Assembly (NCBI GenBank): GCA_014193115.1
Contig: BJHQ01000008.1
Coordinates: 110,648 to 174,647 of the forward strand
Direction: 5' to 3'
Source: Planctomycetota bacterium
GTDB taxonomy: Bacteria > Planctomycetota > UBA11346
Length of the DNA: 64,000 bases
The translations under genes and the position numbers were made by a program. The notes beneath the pieces were generated by a model that had not been told where the DNA came from, did not search any database, and saw only the letters and a program-made list of their open reading frames with translations. Of this stretch, positions 52,478 to 60,447 are shown one piece after another (within the stretch, counting starts at the first letter, position 1; each line of letters starts with the position of its first letter).

Positions 52478-55400
52478 ATGGCCGCTTTCGATCAGGCCGA
52501 AGACCGCCCGACCAACGAGGCCGAAGAGCTGATGCGGCAGAAGCGGTTCGCCGACGCTGCCGCCCGCTACCACGACCTCCGTCGGCGCGAACCGAGCGAT
52601 CTGTGGTTCGCCCTCGGCCATGCCAGCGCGTTGGAATGCGCCGGGGATGTCGATCGCGCCCAGCAGATCCTCGACGAGGCCGCCGTGCGCCACCGTGCGG
52701 CGGCGCCGCTGCACCGTTTCCGCCGGCTGTTCTTCGTCCGGCGCGAAGACGTCGGCGGAGCGGCGGCGTCGCGGCTGGCCCTCGAACAGCAGCTGTTCGA
52801 CGATGGTCCAGTGGATCAGCTGGCCGATCTGTATTTCAACCAGGGCCGCTACCGCGAGGCCCAGGCCGAGCTCGAACGGCTGCTGCGCGAGGACGAGGAC
52901 GGCGGCGCCTTCCGCGCCAGCCTCCTCGCCCGGCTCGGCGCCTGCCTGCGCCAGCTCGGCGAGTTCGACCATGCCCGGGGCATGCTGCTCCAGGCCCTGG
53001 CCCTCGACGACGACGCGGCGTGGACCCTGGTTGAGCTGGCCGAGACCGAACGCGGCATGGGCGACAACGAATCCGCCCGGCGCCACTATCAGGATGCCCT
53101 GGAGCTGCGCGGCGACGATCACTTCGCCCGGGCCCATCTCGCCCAGGTCGAACATGAATCCGGCAACACTGATCGTGCGGTGGAGCTGTACGAATCGATC
53201 CTGGCCGCCGATCCCAAGCTGACTTGGGCCAAGATCGAGCTCGCCCAGGTGCTGGCCGAGCGCGACCGCGGCGGCGATGACGAGGAACTGGATCCCGCCG
53301 ATTCCACCGGCGGCGAAGCCCCGCCAGCGGAATCGCCAGCCGAAGAAAGCGATCGTGACCGCGCGGTCGCGCTCTGCAGATCGGCGCTGCGCGACGATCC
53401 CGAATTCCCCTGGGCCCACGCCCAGCTCGGCCAGCTGGCCAAGCAGGCCGGCGATGCCGCCGCCGCCCGGGTCCACTTCCTACGCGCCCACGCCGCTTCG
53501 CCCCAGACCTTGCGCCTGATCCACGAACTGGCCGATGCCTGTCGGCGGTGCGGACATCGCGACGAAGCCTGGCGCCTGCTCGACCGGGCGCTGGAGATCG
53601 ACCCCAACGACGCCACCACCCACGGCTATCGGGCTGATGCTCTGCGTAACGAGGGGAAACCCGAACAAGCCGTCGCCCATCTGGTCAAGGCGGTCGAGCT
53701 CGATCCGGGTTACGCCTGGGCCTGGCGCGAACTGGCCGAGCTGCACGCGCTGTCCGGTCGTCCTGGCGAGGCCGAATCCGCCGCCGAAGAAGCGATCCGG
53801 CTCGAACCCGGTGCAGCGGTGGGCGAGGGCTTGCGCGCCTTCCTGCTCCGCTGCCGCGACGAGCGCTCCGCCGCCATTCCGCATCTGGAACGGGCGGTGG
53901 AGCGTGAGCCGACTTATTTGTGGGCGTGGCGCGAGCTGGCCGAAACCCACCTGATGCAGGGCCGGACCGAGGCCGCCGAGACCACCGCCAAGCGGGCCCT
54001 GGAGGTCATGCCCGAGGCCCAGCCGCTGTGGGGGCTGCTGGCCGAGGCCCACCGCCGCCGCGGCCAGCGCGGCGAAGCCGCCACCGCGCTCGAACGCGCA
54101 GCCGCCCTGGGTGAGCTGCCGCCTCAGCTGTTGGCGATGCGGGCCGAGCTGGCCGCCGCAGCCGGCGAGCACGCCGCAGCCCTGGCCGCCGCGGAACAAG
54201 CCGTGCGCCGCGATGGGGGCGACGATTACCGCCTGCTGGTGGCCCAGGTGCTGGCCAATGCTGGCCGGCTCGGCGACGCCTTGGCGGCGCTGGCTGCGCC
54301 CTTGGAGAAGAACCATCTCGGCGCGTTGGAGCTGGCCTGCATCCTGCATGAACGCCAAGGCGATGCGGTCGCGGCGCTTGCGGTCTGCGAGCGGGCCTTG
54401 GTGATCTGCTCGCCCAAGGATGGCGACAGCCACGGCGGCCATCCTGAGATCGCCGCCCGGCTGACCGTGCGTTCGGCCCTGCTCGCCCGTCAGCTGAATC
54501 GCCCGGTCGCGGCCCAGCCGCTGGCGACGGTGTTCGCAGTCGATCCCGACGCGGTGCCGTGGCGCGATGCTGCCGTCGCCCTGGCCGCCGCCGGCAACCT
54601 GCTCGACGCCCGGCGGGCCGCCTGGCGGCAGATCGAGCGCGCCGAATCCGAAGCCACGGCCGACGAATCTGATGCCGACGCCGCCACCGCCTGGCTGACC
54701 TTGGCCGAAACCGAGCTGGCCGGTCAGCACCTGACCGGCGCCCGCCTTGCCGCTGAGCGGGCAGTGGACCGGGATGGCCGATGCCTGCCGGCGCGGCTGC
54801 TCGCCGCCGCTTTGGCCGAGCAGGCCGGTGAGCCTGACGCCGCCATCGCCCACCTGCGTGCGGCCGATGCTGGGCTGGCCGAGACCGGCCAGACCGTCGA
54901 TCCGGTCCTGCTCCGCCAGCTCGCCCGCCTGCTTGAGCACCGCGACCAGACCGAGGCCGCCTTGGCGATCTGGGAACGGCTATGCGTGCAGCGCAGCGCT
55001 GGCGACCAGCAGATCACCAGCGGACCCCAACACGCCGCAGCCCAGGCGGAACGCAGCCGGCTGCGTCTGGCCGGAGGCCAACTTGGGCTCAACGCCCCCG
55101 AACTGGCCATCGGCGACCCGGCCCTGCCGGAGGTCCAGCATCTGCGGCGCAGCGTCGCCCTGGCCCTGGCCCGCAGCGAAAGCTCTGCCGCGGCAGCGGA
55201 CTGGCTGAAGGCCCAGCCCGAACTTGATCCGACCAATCGCGTCCTCCTCGGCCGGTTGCTGCTCGACGCCGGCAAGCCGCGAGAGGCCGCAGATCTGGTC
55301 GCTGCGATCACCGGCATCACCGACGTCGGCCTCGACCGGCTGGCCCGCTCGGTGGAAATCCGCGCCCGGTTCGCCGCCGGAGACCGTGAAGGCGCCCGGA

Positions 55401-55999
55401 AACGCGCCGACATCGCCTGGCAGAGCGTTCCCCCCGATGACGACCTGGCGGTGATCATGGCCGAGTGCCAGCTCGCCTGCCGCGACGTGTCCGCGGCCCG
55501 GGCGGCCTTGGATGATCCCCGGCTTCCGGCCCAGCCGTCGTTGGCCCGTGGCCTGCTGTCGGCTTGCCTGGCGATCGAACAGGATGGCCTGCCCGCCGGC
55601 ATGGCCCGGCTGGGACGGGTGCCGGTGCCGGATGAACGCCCACCGCTGGTCCGGCTGTTCTCGGCGGCTTGGCCGCGGGCCTGGGCGGCGCCGGACCCGG
55701 CTCAGCCGGTCAGCCTGGACGACGTCCGCTCGATACCGCCGCTGCCGCGTCTGGTGGCCGCGGTGGTCGAAGCCTTGCTCAGCGCCGGGCGGACCGACCT
55801 GGCCGCCGAGCTCGCTCTGGCGGCGGTCTGCACCCGACCTGACGCGACCAGCCGCGAGGTCGCCTCCGCCGTCGCCATCCTGCACCGCGCTGGCCGCCAC
55901 CGCGACGCCAGACAGCTGGCCTTTTCCCGCGGTGGATGGCGGACGCGCCTGGCCGAAGCGCTGTTCCTGAACCGGATCGTGACTGGGCCGTGGTCCTGA
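52478..55999 (+). CDS. Large tetratricopeptide-repeat protein
   Basis: 1173 residues, almost entirely TPR units of about 34 residues with Trp-Ala-Ala consensus positions, for example DAAWTLVELAETERGMGDNE, YAWAWRELAELHALSGRPGE and YLWAWRELAETHLMQGRTEA. A short acidic low-complexity insert (DRGGDDEELDPADSTGGE) breaks the array near residue 270. It has no signal peptide or membrane helix, so it is a cytoplasmic scaffold. The first repeats (WFALGHASALECAGDVDRAQ) start directly after the N-terminus. The ATG at 52478 follows one base after a GTG; either is possible. It is monocistronic and divergent from lpxB. The binding partner is unknown. Confidence 0.85.
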   Translation: MAAFDQAEDRPTNEAEELMRQKRFADAAARYHDLRRREPSDLWFALGHASALECAGDVDRAQQILDEAAVRHRAAAPLHRFRRLFFVRREDVGGAAASRLALEQQLFDDGPVDQLADLYFNQGRYREAQAELERLLREDEDGGAFRASLLARLGACLRQLGEFDHARGMLLQALALDDDAAWTLVELAETERGMGDNESARRHYQDALELRGDDHFARAHLAQVEHESGNTDRAVELYESILAADPKLTWAKIELAQVLAERDRGGDDEELDPADSTGGEAPPAESPAEESDRDRAVALCRSALRDDPEFPWAHAQLGQLAKQAGDAAAARVHFLRAHAASPQTLRLIHELADACRRCGHRDEAWRLLDRALEIDPNDATTHGYRADALRNEGKPEQAVAHLVKAVELDPGYAWAWRELAELHALSGRPGEAESAAEEAIRLEPGAAVGEGLRAFLLRCRDERSAAIPHLERAVEREPTYLWAWRELAETHLMQGRTEAAETTAKRALEVMPEAQPLWGLLAEAHRRRGQRGEAATALERAAALGELPPQLLAMRAELAAAAGEHAAALAAAEQAVRRDGGDDYRLLVAQVLANAGRLGDALAALAAPLEKNHLGALELACILHERQGDAVAALAVCERALVICSPKDGDSHGGHPEIAARLTVRSALLARQLNRPVAAQPLATVFAVDPDAVPWRDAAVALAAAGNLLDARRAAWRQIERAESEATADESDADAATAWLTLAETELAGQHLTGARLAAERAVDRDGRCLPARLLAAALAEQAGEPDAAIAHLRAADAGLAETGQTVDPVLLRQLARLLEHRDQTEAALAIWERLCVQRSAGDQQITSGPQHAAAQAERSRLRLAGGQLGLNAPELAIGDPALPEVQHLRRSVALALARSESSAAAADWLKAQPELDPTNRVLLGRLLLDAGKPREAADLVAAITGITDVGLDRLARSVEIRARFAAGDREGARKRADIAWQSVPPDDDLAVIMAECQLACRDVSAARAALDDPRLPAQPSLARGLLSACLAIEQDGLPAGMARLGRVPVPDERPPLVRLFSAAWPRAWAAPDPAQPVSLDDVRSIPPLPRLVAAVVEALLSAGRTDLAAELALAAVCTRPDATSREVASAVAILHRAGRHRDARQLAFSRGGWRTRLAEALFLNRIVTGPWS

Positions 56000-56139
56000 T
56001 CGGTTTGAGCGTCCTGACGCGGCCTTGAAGGCGCTCACGAGGCAAATGCAGCTGCCGATCGCGACCTTTCCAGCGACCTGACCGGCGCCGGCGGCGAGGT
56101 GGGCGGGGGCCATTCCCCCGAACGAGGAACCCGCCGGGT

Positions 56140-57249
56140 TCACTCCACCGGAACGAAGATCGGCACCATCCACACCTTGGCTGTGGCGGCGGCGTTGAGC
56201 AGCCGTTCGCGGGCGACGCCATCGACGGTCCGCGGGGTCGTCTTGGCCACGGTGACGGCCACGGCGCGCAGGGTCGTGTCCTTGGCCCAACCGCCGATCA
56301 GCTCGGCCAGGGCCGGATCATCGAGGATTTTTCCTGAGAACGACAAGGCCCCATCGGCGCCCAAGAGCAGCGGTCCGGGCAGATCGGTGCGGGTCAGGGC
56401 GAACCACACCGGGGTGCCGGCCGGCGGACAGATGGCGCTGTTGACCTCGAACCGCTGGTCGTCGTTGCTCCGCGGAAAAGGACTGGCGAACAGGGCGTCG
56501 GGCTCGTCGAAATTGACGATCACCGACTTGATCAGGTCGAGAGCGAAGCGCTGGCTGACCTGCTCGGTGCCATCGGGTCGGCGCTGGCGGATCTCGTGCA
56601 TCCGGCTGCCGGTGTAGACGAAGGGCAGCGGCGGATAGGCCTTGTCGTTGATCCGGTCCCTGACCAGGCAGGTGGCGTCGACGCTGCGCCATCCGCCATC
56701 GTCGGCCTGCCACCAGGCGACCGTGCGCACCGGCCAGCCGCGGGCAGGCAGGTTGCTCGCTTCGGGGCTGCCGGCGCCGGACCCATCCAGGCCGAGCCCG
56801 GCGATGCACGCCGCTTTGACCAGGGCGCCATTGCTGGTGCGGGTCTTGGCCAGGGATTCATGGGTCTTTCCGCCATCCAGGCAAAGCAGGACCTCCAGTC
56901 CATCGACCGGGCCGCGGTCGATGACGAACTCGGCCGGAAGCATGACCAGCCCGTGGCGGGCATCGGCCCCGGGGGCGCAGTGGACCTGGCTGCCCGGCAC
57001 CAGCTCGGGGGCGGATGGCGGTGCCGCGATCTGGGCCACCACTGGTTTGGGCGGCTCGGGCAGGCGGAGCAGCGGGTCGATCGGCTCGCCGGCGGCGAGC
57101 AGGCCGATCATGGCCAACGGCGCGGCGATCTGGGGTGGGCGCATGGGAGGTTCCGGTGCGGCGATGATGAAGGTAACCAGGAGCAAGCCCAGCAGGCAAA
57201 GCAGCAGGCCGGCCCTGCGGATGATGGTGCGGCGGTGGGACGCGGGCAT
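56140..57249 (-). CDS. YdjY-domain membrane-anchored protein
   Basis: 369 residues with an N-terminal membrane anchor (AGLLLCLLGLLLVTFIIAA), then a Pro-rich linker. A YdjY domain lies at about 95-230, recognised by DRGPVDGLEVLLCL, GGKTHESLAKT and WPVRTVAWW; the family is common in Planctomycetota secretomes and its role is unknown. The last 130 residues (LRAVAVTVAKTTPRTVDGVA) form another beta-rich domain. It lies downstream of the DUF1611 gene, 32 bp away, on the same strand. Confidence 0.8.
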   Translation of the reverse strand: MPASHRRTIIRRAGLLLCLLGLLLVTFIIAAPEPPMRPPQIAAPLAMIGLLAAGEPIDPLLRLPEPPKPVVAQIAAPPSAPELVPGSQVHCAPGADARHGLVMLPAEFVIDRGPVDGLEVLLCLDGGKTHESLAKTRTSNGALVKAACIAGLGLDGSGAGSPEASNLPARGWPVRTVAWWQADDGGWRSVDATCLVRDRINDKAYPPLPFVYTGSRMHEIRQRRPDGTEQVSQRFALDLIKSVIVNFDEPDALFASPFPRSNDDQRFEVNSAICPPAGTPVWFALTRTDLPGPLLLGADGALSFSGKILDDPALAELIGGWAKDTTLRAVAVTVAKTTPRTVDGVARERLLNAAATAKVWMVPIFVPVE

Positions 57250-57281
57250 GCCGCGCGATGGTGTCGTTCCCGCGATGCCGG

Positions 57282-58424
57282 TCAGCTGGCGGTTCTGGCG
57301 GTGCGGTGGGCGTGTTTGGCCTGTCCTGCCGCGGCGGTGAGCACCTCGGCCCGCAGGCGGTTCGCCGCCACAGCTGGGGCGAGGGCGGCTGCCGCCAGCC
57401 GGGCCGCACCGGCGTCGCCTTCGCGGACGATGTCAGCGCAGGGCAGACCGGTTGAGCGCGCGGCCTCGGCCAGGGCTGCTTCCGCCTCCTTCTGGTCCAT
57501 GTCCAACGTATTCAGGGCAATGCCCACCACTCGGCCGGGATGGAGCGGCCACAGCATCGCCTGGTACAATTCGATGAAGTGGGTCAGGGTCGGCATCGCC
57601 ACATCGGTATGGCGCAAGGTGGTCCGCGAGGGCGCGTGGCAGAGGATCATCGCATCGGGGCACGAGCCGTGGAGCAGACTCAGCGCAGTTCCTGAATAAC
57701 ATGGCGACATGATCGAATTCTGGCCTTCGATGACCAGGACCTCGGCGCCCTTGGCCTGCTCGATGACCAGGCGTTCCGCGGCTCCGCCGGCGAAATCGCT
57801 GATGCAGCGGTCGATGCACACGCCTTGTCCGGTGACCAGGATGCCATCCTGGCCGGTGGCAGCGAAACGGCTGCGGATTTTGCGGAGTTTCAAGTATTCG
57901 TAGAGCGCCAGCGAGGTCGTGGTCTTGCCGATGTTGGCGTCGGTGCCGACGGTCAGCACCCGCCACGCCTTGGTCTTGCGGGCGCGTCCGGTCGAGATGT
58001 GGCGGTTGTCCTCGTCGTCGGTGCGGCGGAGGTTGACCAGCTCCACCGCATAGCGCGCCGCCAGGGCGATCAGGTTGGGATCGTGCAGGGTGTCGTGGAG
58101 CCCGCTGACCACGCCGACGCGGTTGCGGATCGCCTCGTACAATTGCGGGCGCAAACCTTGCGGCAGGATGCCGCCAGGCGTGGCGACGCCGATCACCACC
58201 CACTCGATGCCCAGAGCCAGGGCCTGGCTGATCTCGCCGACGATGGGGATGCCATGGCCGACGCCGGTCAGGTCGCCGACATCCTGGCCAGCGTTGCGCC
58301 CGTCGATCACGCAGACCACGTCTTGCGGTCGGAAACGCAGCAATCCCACCGCCGTTTTGTTGCGGTACCGGTCAAGTGAGTCCTCGCTCAGGATGGCGAG
58401 CCGTTTGAAGATGCGTGAGGGCAT
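57282..58424 (-). CDS. DUF1611 family P-loop protein (DgcN-like)
   Basis: 380 residues. The N-terminal DUF1611 domain (VVCVIDGRNAGQDVGDL...VVIGVATPGGILP) is followed by a P-loop domain with Walker A GTDANIGKTTTSLALY and the family motif QNSIMSPCYSGTALSLLHGS. DgcN, a member of this family, N-acetylates D-glutamate in marine bacteria; other members are uncharacterised. The usual partner (DgcA, an enolase-family racemase) is not adjacent, so the substrate is open. It is cytoplasmic. The ATG at 58424 matches the family start. Confidence 0.87.
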   Translation of the reverse strand: MPSRIFKRLAILSEDSLDRYRNKTAVGLLRFRPQDVVCVIDGRNAGQDVGDLTGVGHGIPIVGEISQALALGIEWVVIGVATPGGILPQGLRPQLYEAIRNRVGVVSGLHDTLHDPNLIALAARYAVELVNLRRTDDEDNRHISTGRARKTKAWRVLTVGTDANIGKTTTSLALYEYLKLRKIRSRFAATGQDGILVTGQGVCIDRCISDFAGGAAERLVIEQAKGAEVLVIEGQNSIMSPCYSGTALSLLHGSCPDAMILCHAPSRTTLRHTDVAMPTLTHFIELYQAMLWPLHPGRVVGIALNTLDMDQKEAEAALAEAARSTGLPCADIVREGDAGAARLAAAALAPAVAANRLRAEVLTAAAGQAKHAHRTARTAS

Positions 58425-58568
58425 GGCTGGTTAGGGACTGGGGGTTGGGGGCTGGGTTGGGGCTGGGGCGGATGGGAGCATCGTTTCCTGCGGCCGCATG
58501 CCCAGGGTGCGTGGGCCAAAGCGCTGCGTCCCCTAGCCCCTGCTTGCTGGCCCATCACCTTGGGATCC

Positions 58569-59618
58569 ATGCGACGCTTGGTGGTCGATTGCGCCCGGGT
58601 CGGCGACCTGGTCCTGCTGACGCCGGTGCTGCGCTGCCTGGCGCTCAGCGGATCCCTCGACCTGGTCGGCCGGCCCTGGGCGCGGGCGCTGCTCGCCGGC
58701 CAGCCTGGCATCGGCGCGGTGGAGACCCTGGCCGATCCCAATGCCGGGCGCTGGTCGGAATGGTGGCGGGGTTCGCCGCGGACCCGGCTCGGCCAGATCC
58801 TGGCGGCGCGGAGCTACGACGAGATCATCGCCTTCCAAGGCGAGGGCCGTCGGCTGCGCGACTGGTTGGCTGGCTGGGCGGGGTCGACGCCGATCCGCTG
58901 GATCACCTACAAGAACGACCAGGGCATCCGCCACCGGGTCGAGGCCGGGCGGCTGGCGCTGGCCAATGCCGGCCTGGAGACCGACGGCTACGAGCCGGTG
59001 CCGCGGCTGGCGGTGGAACCAGCCGCGCTGGCTGCGGCCCAACAGCGGCTGGCGCCGCTTGGCCGCCGGGTGGTGGCGGTGCAGGCGGGATCGTCGCTGA
59101 CCCACCGCTGGTTCCGCCGCCGGCCCAACCTGAAAGGCCTGGCTCCGGCGCAGTGGGCTGGCCTGCTCGGCCAGATTCTGACGGCCGGCGAAGCCGATGC
59201 TGCGGTGCTGCACGGCAGCGCCCCGGAAGGCCGGGAGGTCCGGGCGATCATCGCCGCGGCGGCGCCTGAACTGCGCCCGCGGCTGCACGACTGGACCGGA
59301 AAGGTGCCCTTGGCCGAGCTGCCTTCGGTGCTCGCAGCCCACCACGCGGTGCTGTCGGTGGATACCGGTCCCGCCCACATCGCGGCAGCCGTGGGCACGC
59401 CGCTGCTCGTCGTGTTCGGCCCCACCGACCCCGCCGTGTTCCGTCCGGTTGGCGCAGGTCCGGTGGAGATCCTGCTCGGCCGGGCGCCGTGCCAGTTCTG
59501 CCACGGAACGCCGCGGATGGACGCCTGTCGGGCCAATGTCTGCCTGACCGGCCTGAGCGACGAGACCATCGTCGCGGCGTGGAACCGGCTCCACACCGCA
59601 CTTCCACCTGCCGGGTGA
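58569..59618 (+). CDS. Glycosyltransferase family 9 (heptosyltransferase-like)
   Basis: 349 residues, GT-B fold. The N-terminal domain begins MRRLVVDCARVGDLVLLTPV, the RxGDxxxxtP motif of WaaC/WaaF-type enzymes. The C-terminal domain has VVAVQAGSSLTHRWF and the donor-site signature SVDTGPAHIAAAVGTPLLVVFGP, ending with the Cys-rich GRAPCQFCHG/MDACRANVCL typical of the family. It transfers a heptose or similar sugar to lipid-linked oligosaccharide at the inner membrane, consistent with LPS core synthesis together with lpxB. An ATG at 58560 is an alternative start. Confidence 0.92.
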   Translation: MRRLVVDCARVGDLVLLTPVLRCLALSGSLDLVGRPWARALLAGQPGIGAVETLADPNAGRWSEWWRGSPRTRLGQILAARSYDEIIAFQGEGRRLRDWLAGWAGSTPIRWITYKNDQGIRHRVEAGRLALANAGLETDGYEPVPRLAVEPAALAAAQQRLAPLGRRVVAVQAGSSLTHRWFRRRPNLKGLAPAQWAGLLGQILTAGEADAAVLHGSAPEGREVRAIIAAAAPELRPRLHDWTGKVPLAELPSVLAAHHAVLSVDTGPAHIAAAVGTPLLVVFGPTDPAVFRPVGAGPVEILLGRAPCQFCHGTPRMDACRANVCLTGLSDETIVAAWNRLHTALPPAG

Positions 59619-59694
59619 TGGCCGTGGTCGCCTGACCGCAGGCGACGGCGTCCTCAATCTTCACCCGACTATCGGGTCGTTTCCTCCTCCGGGC

Positions 59695-60369
59695 TCAGCG
59701 GGCCGGCGCTACCGGCGCTTTGCCGCGTACCTTGAACCAGGCGACTTCGAGCTGGAATGGTCCAGCCTGGTGATCGCTCAGTCCGAGACCAAGTGACACG
59801 ATCGTCTCGGGTTTTTCCAACCCTGCAGAAGGAAGCTCCTGGCCCATGAGATTGGCCTTGAAGATCGATACCGGCAGTTCGATGTCCTGCCATTCGCCTT
59901 TTTTGGTGGGCAGCCCGGCCCGGTAGTTCAACAGGTCTTCCATACCGGTTTCGTTCTTTTGGGCGCTTTCCACATAGTTTTTCAGCGGTCCTTTGGTCCA
60001 CAGGGTGACGGTATAGGCGCGGCCGTCACCGCGGACGCGGAGGACGATGATCGAATCCTTGGTCAGCCCCAGGGGCTGCGACTTGGACCGCAACGAGACG
60101 AACCCTCCGTTGTTGTCGAGGGAGAGTTTCCCGGTGAACAGCAGATGCTGCTCTGGGGTGATGCTCGCCGCCCCGGTCGACTCACCGCCCATGATGTCGT
60201 CGTTGACCGCCTGCCATTGGGCCAGGGCCTGGGCGGCGGCGAAATCGAGCACGATCCGGCCAGAAGCTTGGGATCCAGTGCCTCCCGCTGGCGCTGTCCC
60301 CTCAGCAGCCATGAGGGCGCTCAGGCAGCACGGGATGATCGGGACGAGCAAATTGACGAGGTTTTTCAT
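59695..60369 (-). CDS. Secreted CIA30-like (complex I intermediate-associated protein 30) domain protein
   Basis: 224 residues with a signal peptide (LLVPIIPCCLSALMAA). The mature part matches the CIA30/CBM11-like jelly roll: WQAVNDDIMGGESTG, FTGKLSLDNNGGFVSLRS, and the closing beta strands WQDIELPVSIFKANLMGQ and FQLEVAWFKV. Bacterial members are periplasmic and of unknown role, possibly carbohydrate binding. The ATG at 60369 begins the signal peptide; the frame is open further upstream without one. It lies 78 bp downstream of the sigma-FGE gene on the same strand. Confidence 0.85.
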   Translation of the reverse strand: MKNLVNLLVPIIPCCLSALMAAEGTAPAGGTGSQASGRIVLDFAAAQALAQWQAVNDDIMGGESTGAASITPEQHLLFTGKLSLDNNGGFVSLRSKSQPLGLTKDSIIVLRVRGDGRAYTVTLWTKGPLKNYVESAQKNETGMEDLLNYRAGLPTKKGEWQDIELPVSIFKANLMGQELPSAGLEKPETIVSLGLGLSDHQAGPFQLEVAWFKVRGKAPVAPAR

Positions 60370-60447
60370 GATGGTTCCTTGGTGATGATGACCGTTAAAA
60401 GGACGCGGAGGGGGTTGCTGGCGGGCGGAACTGGTCGCGGTCATGGA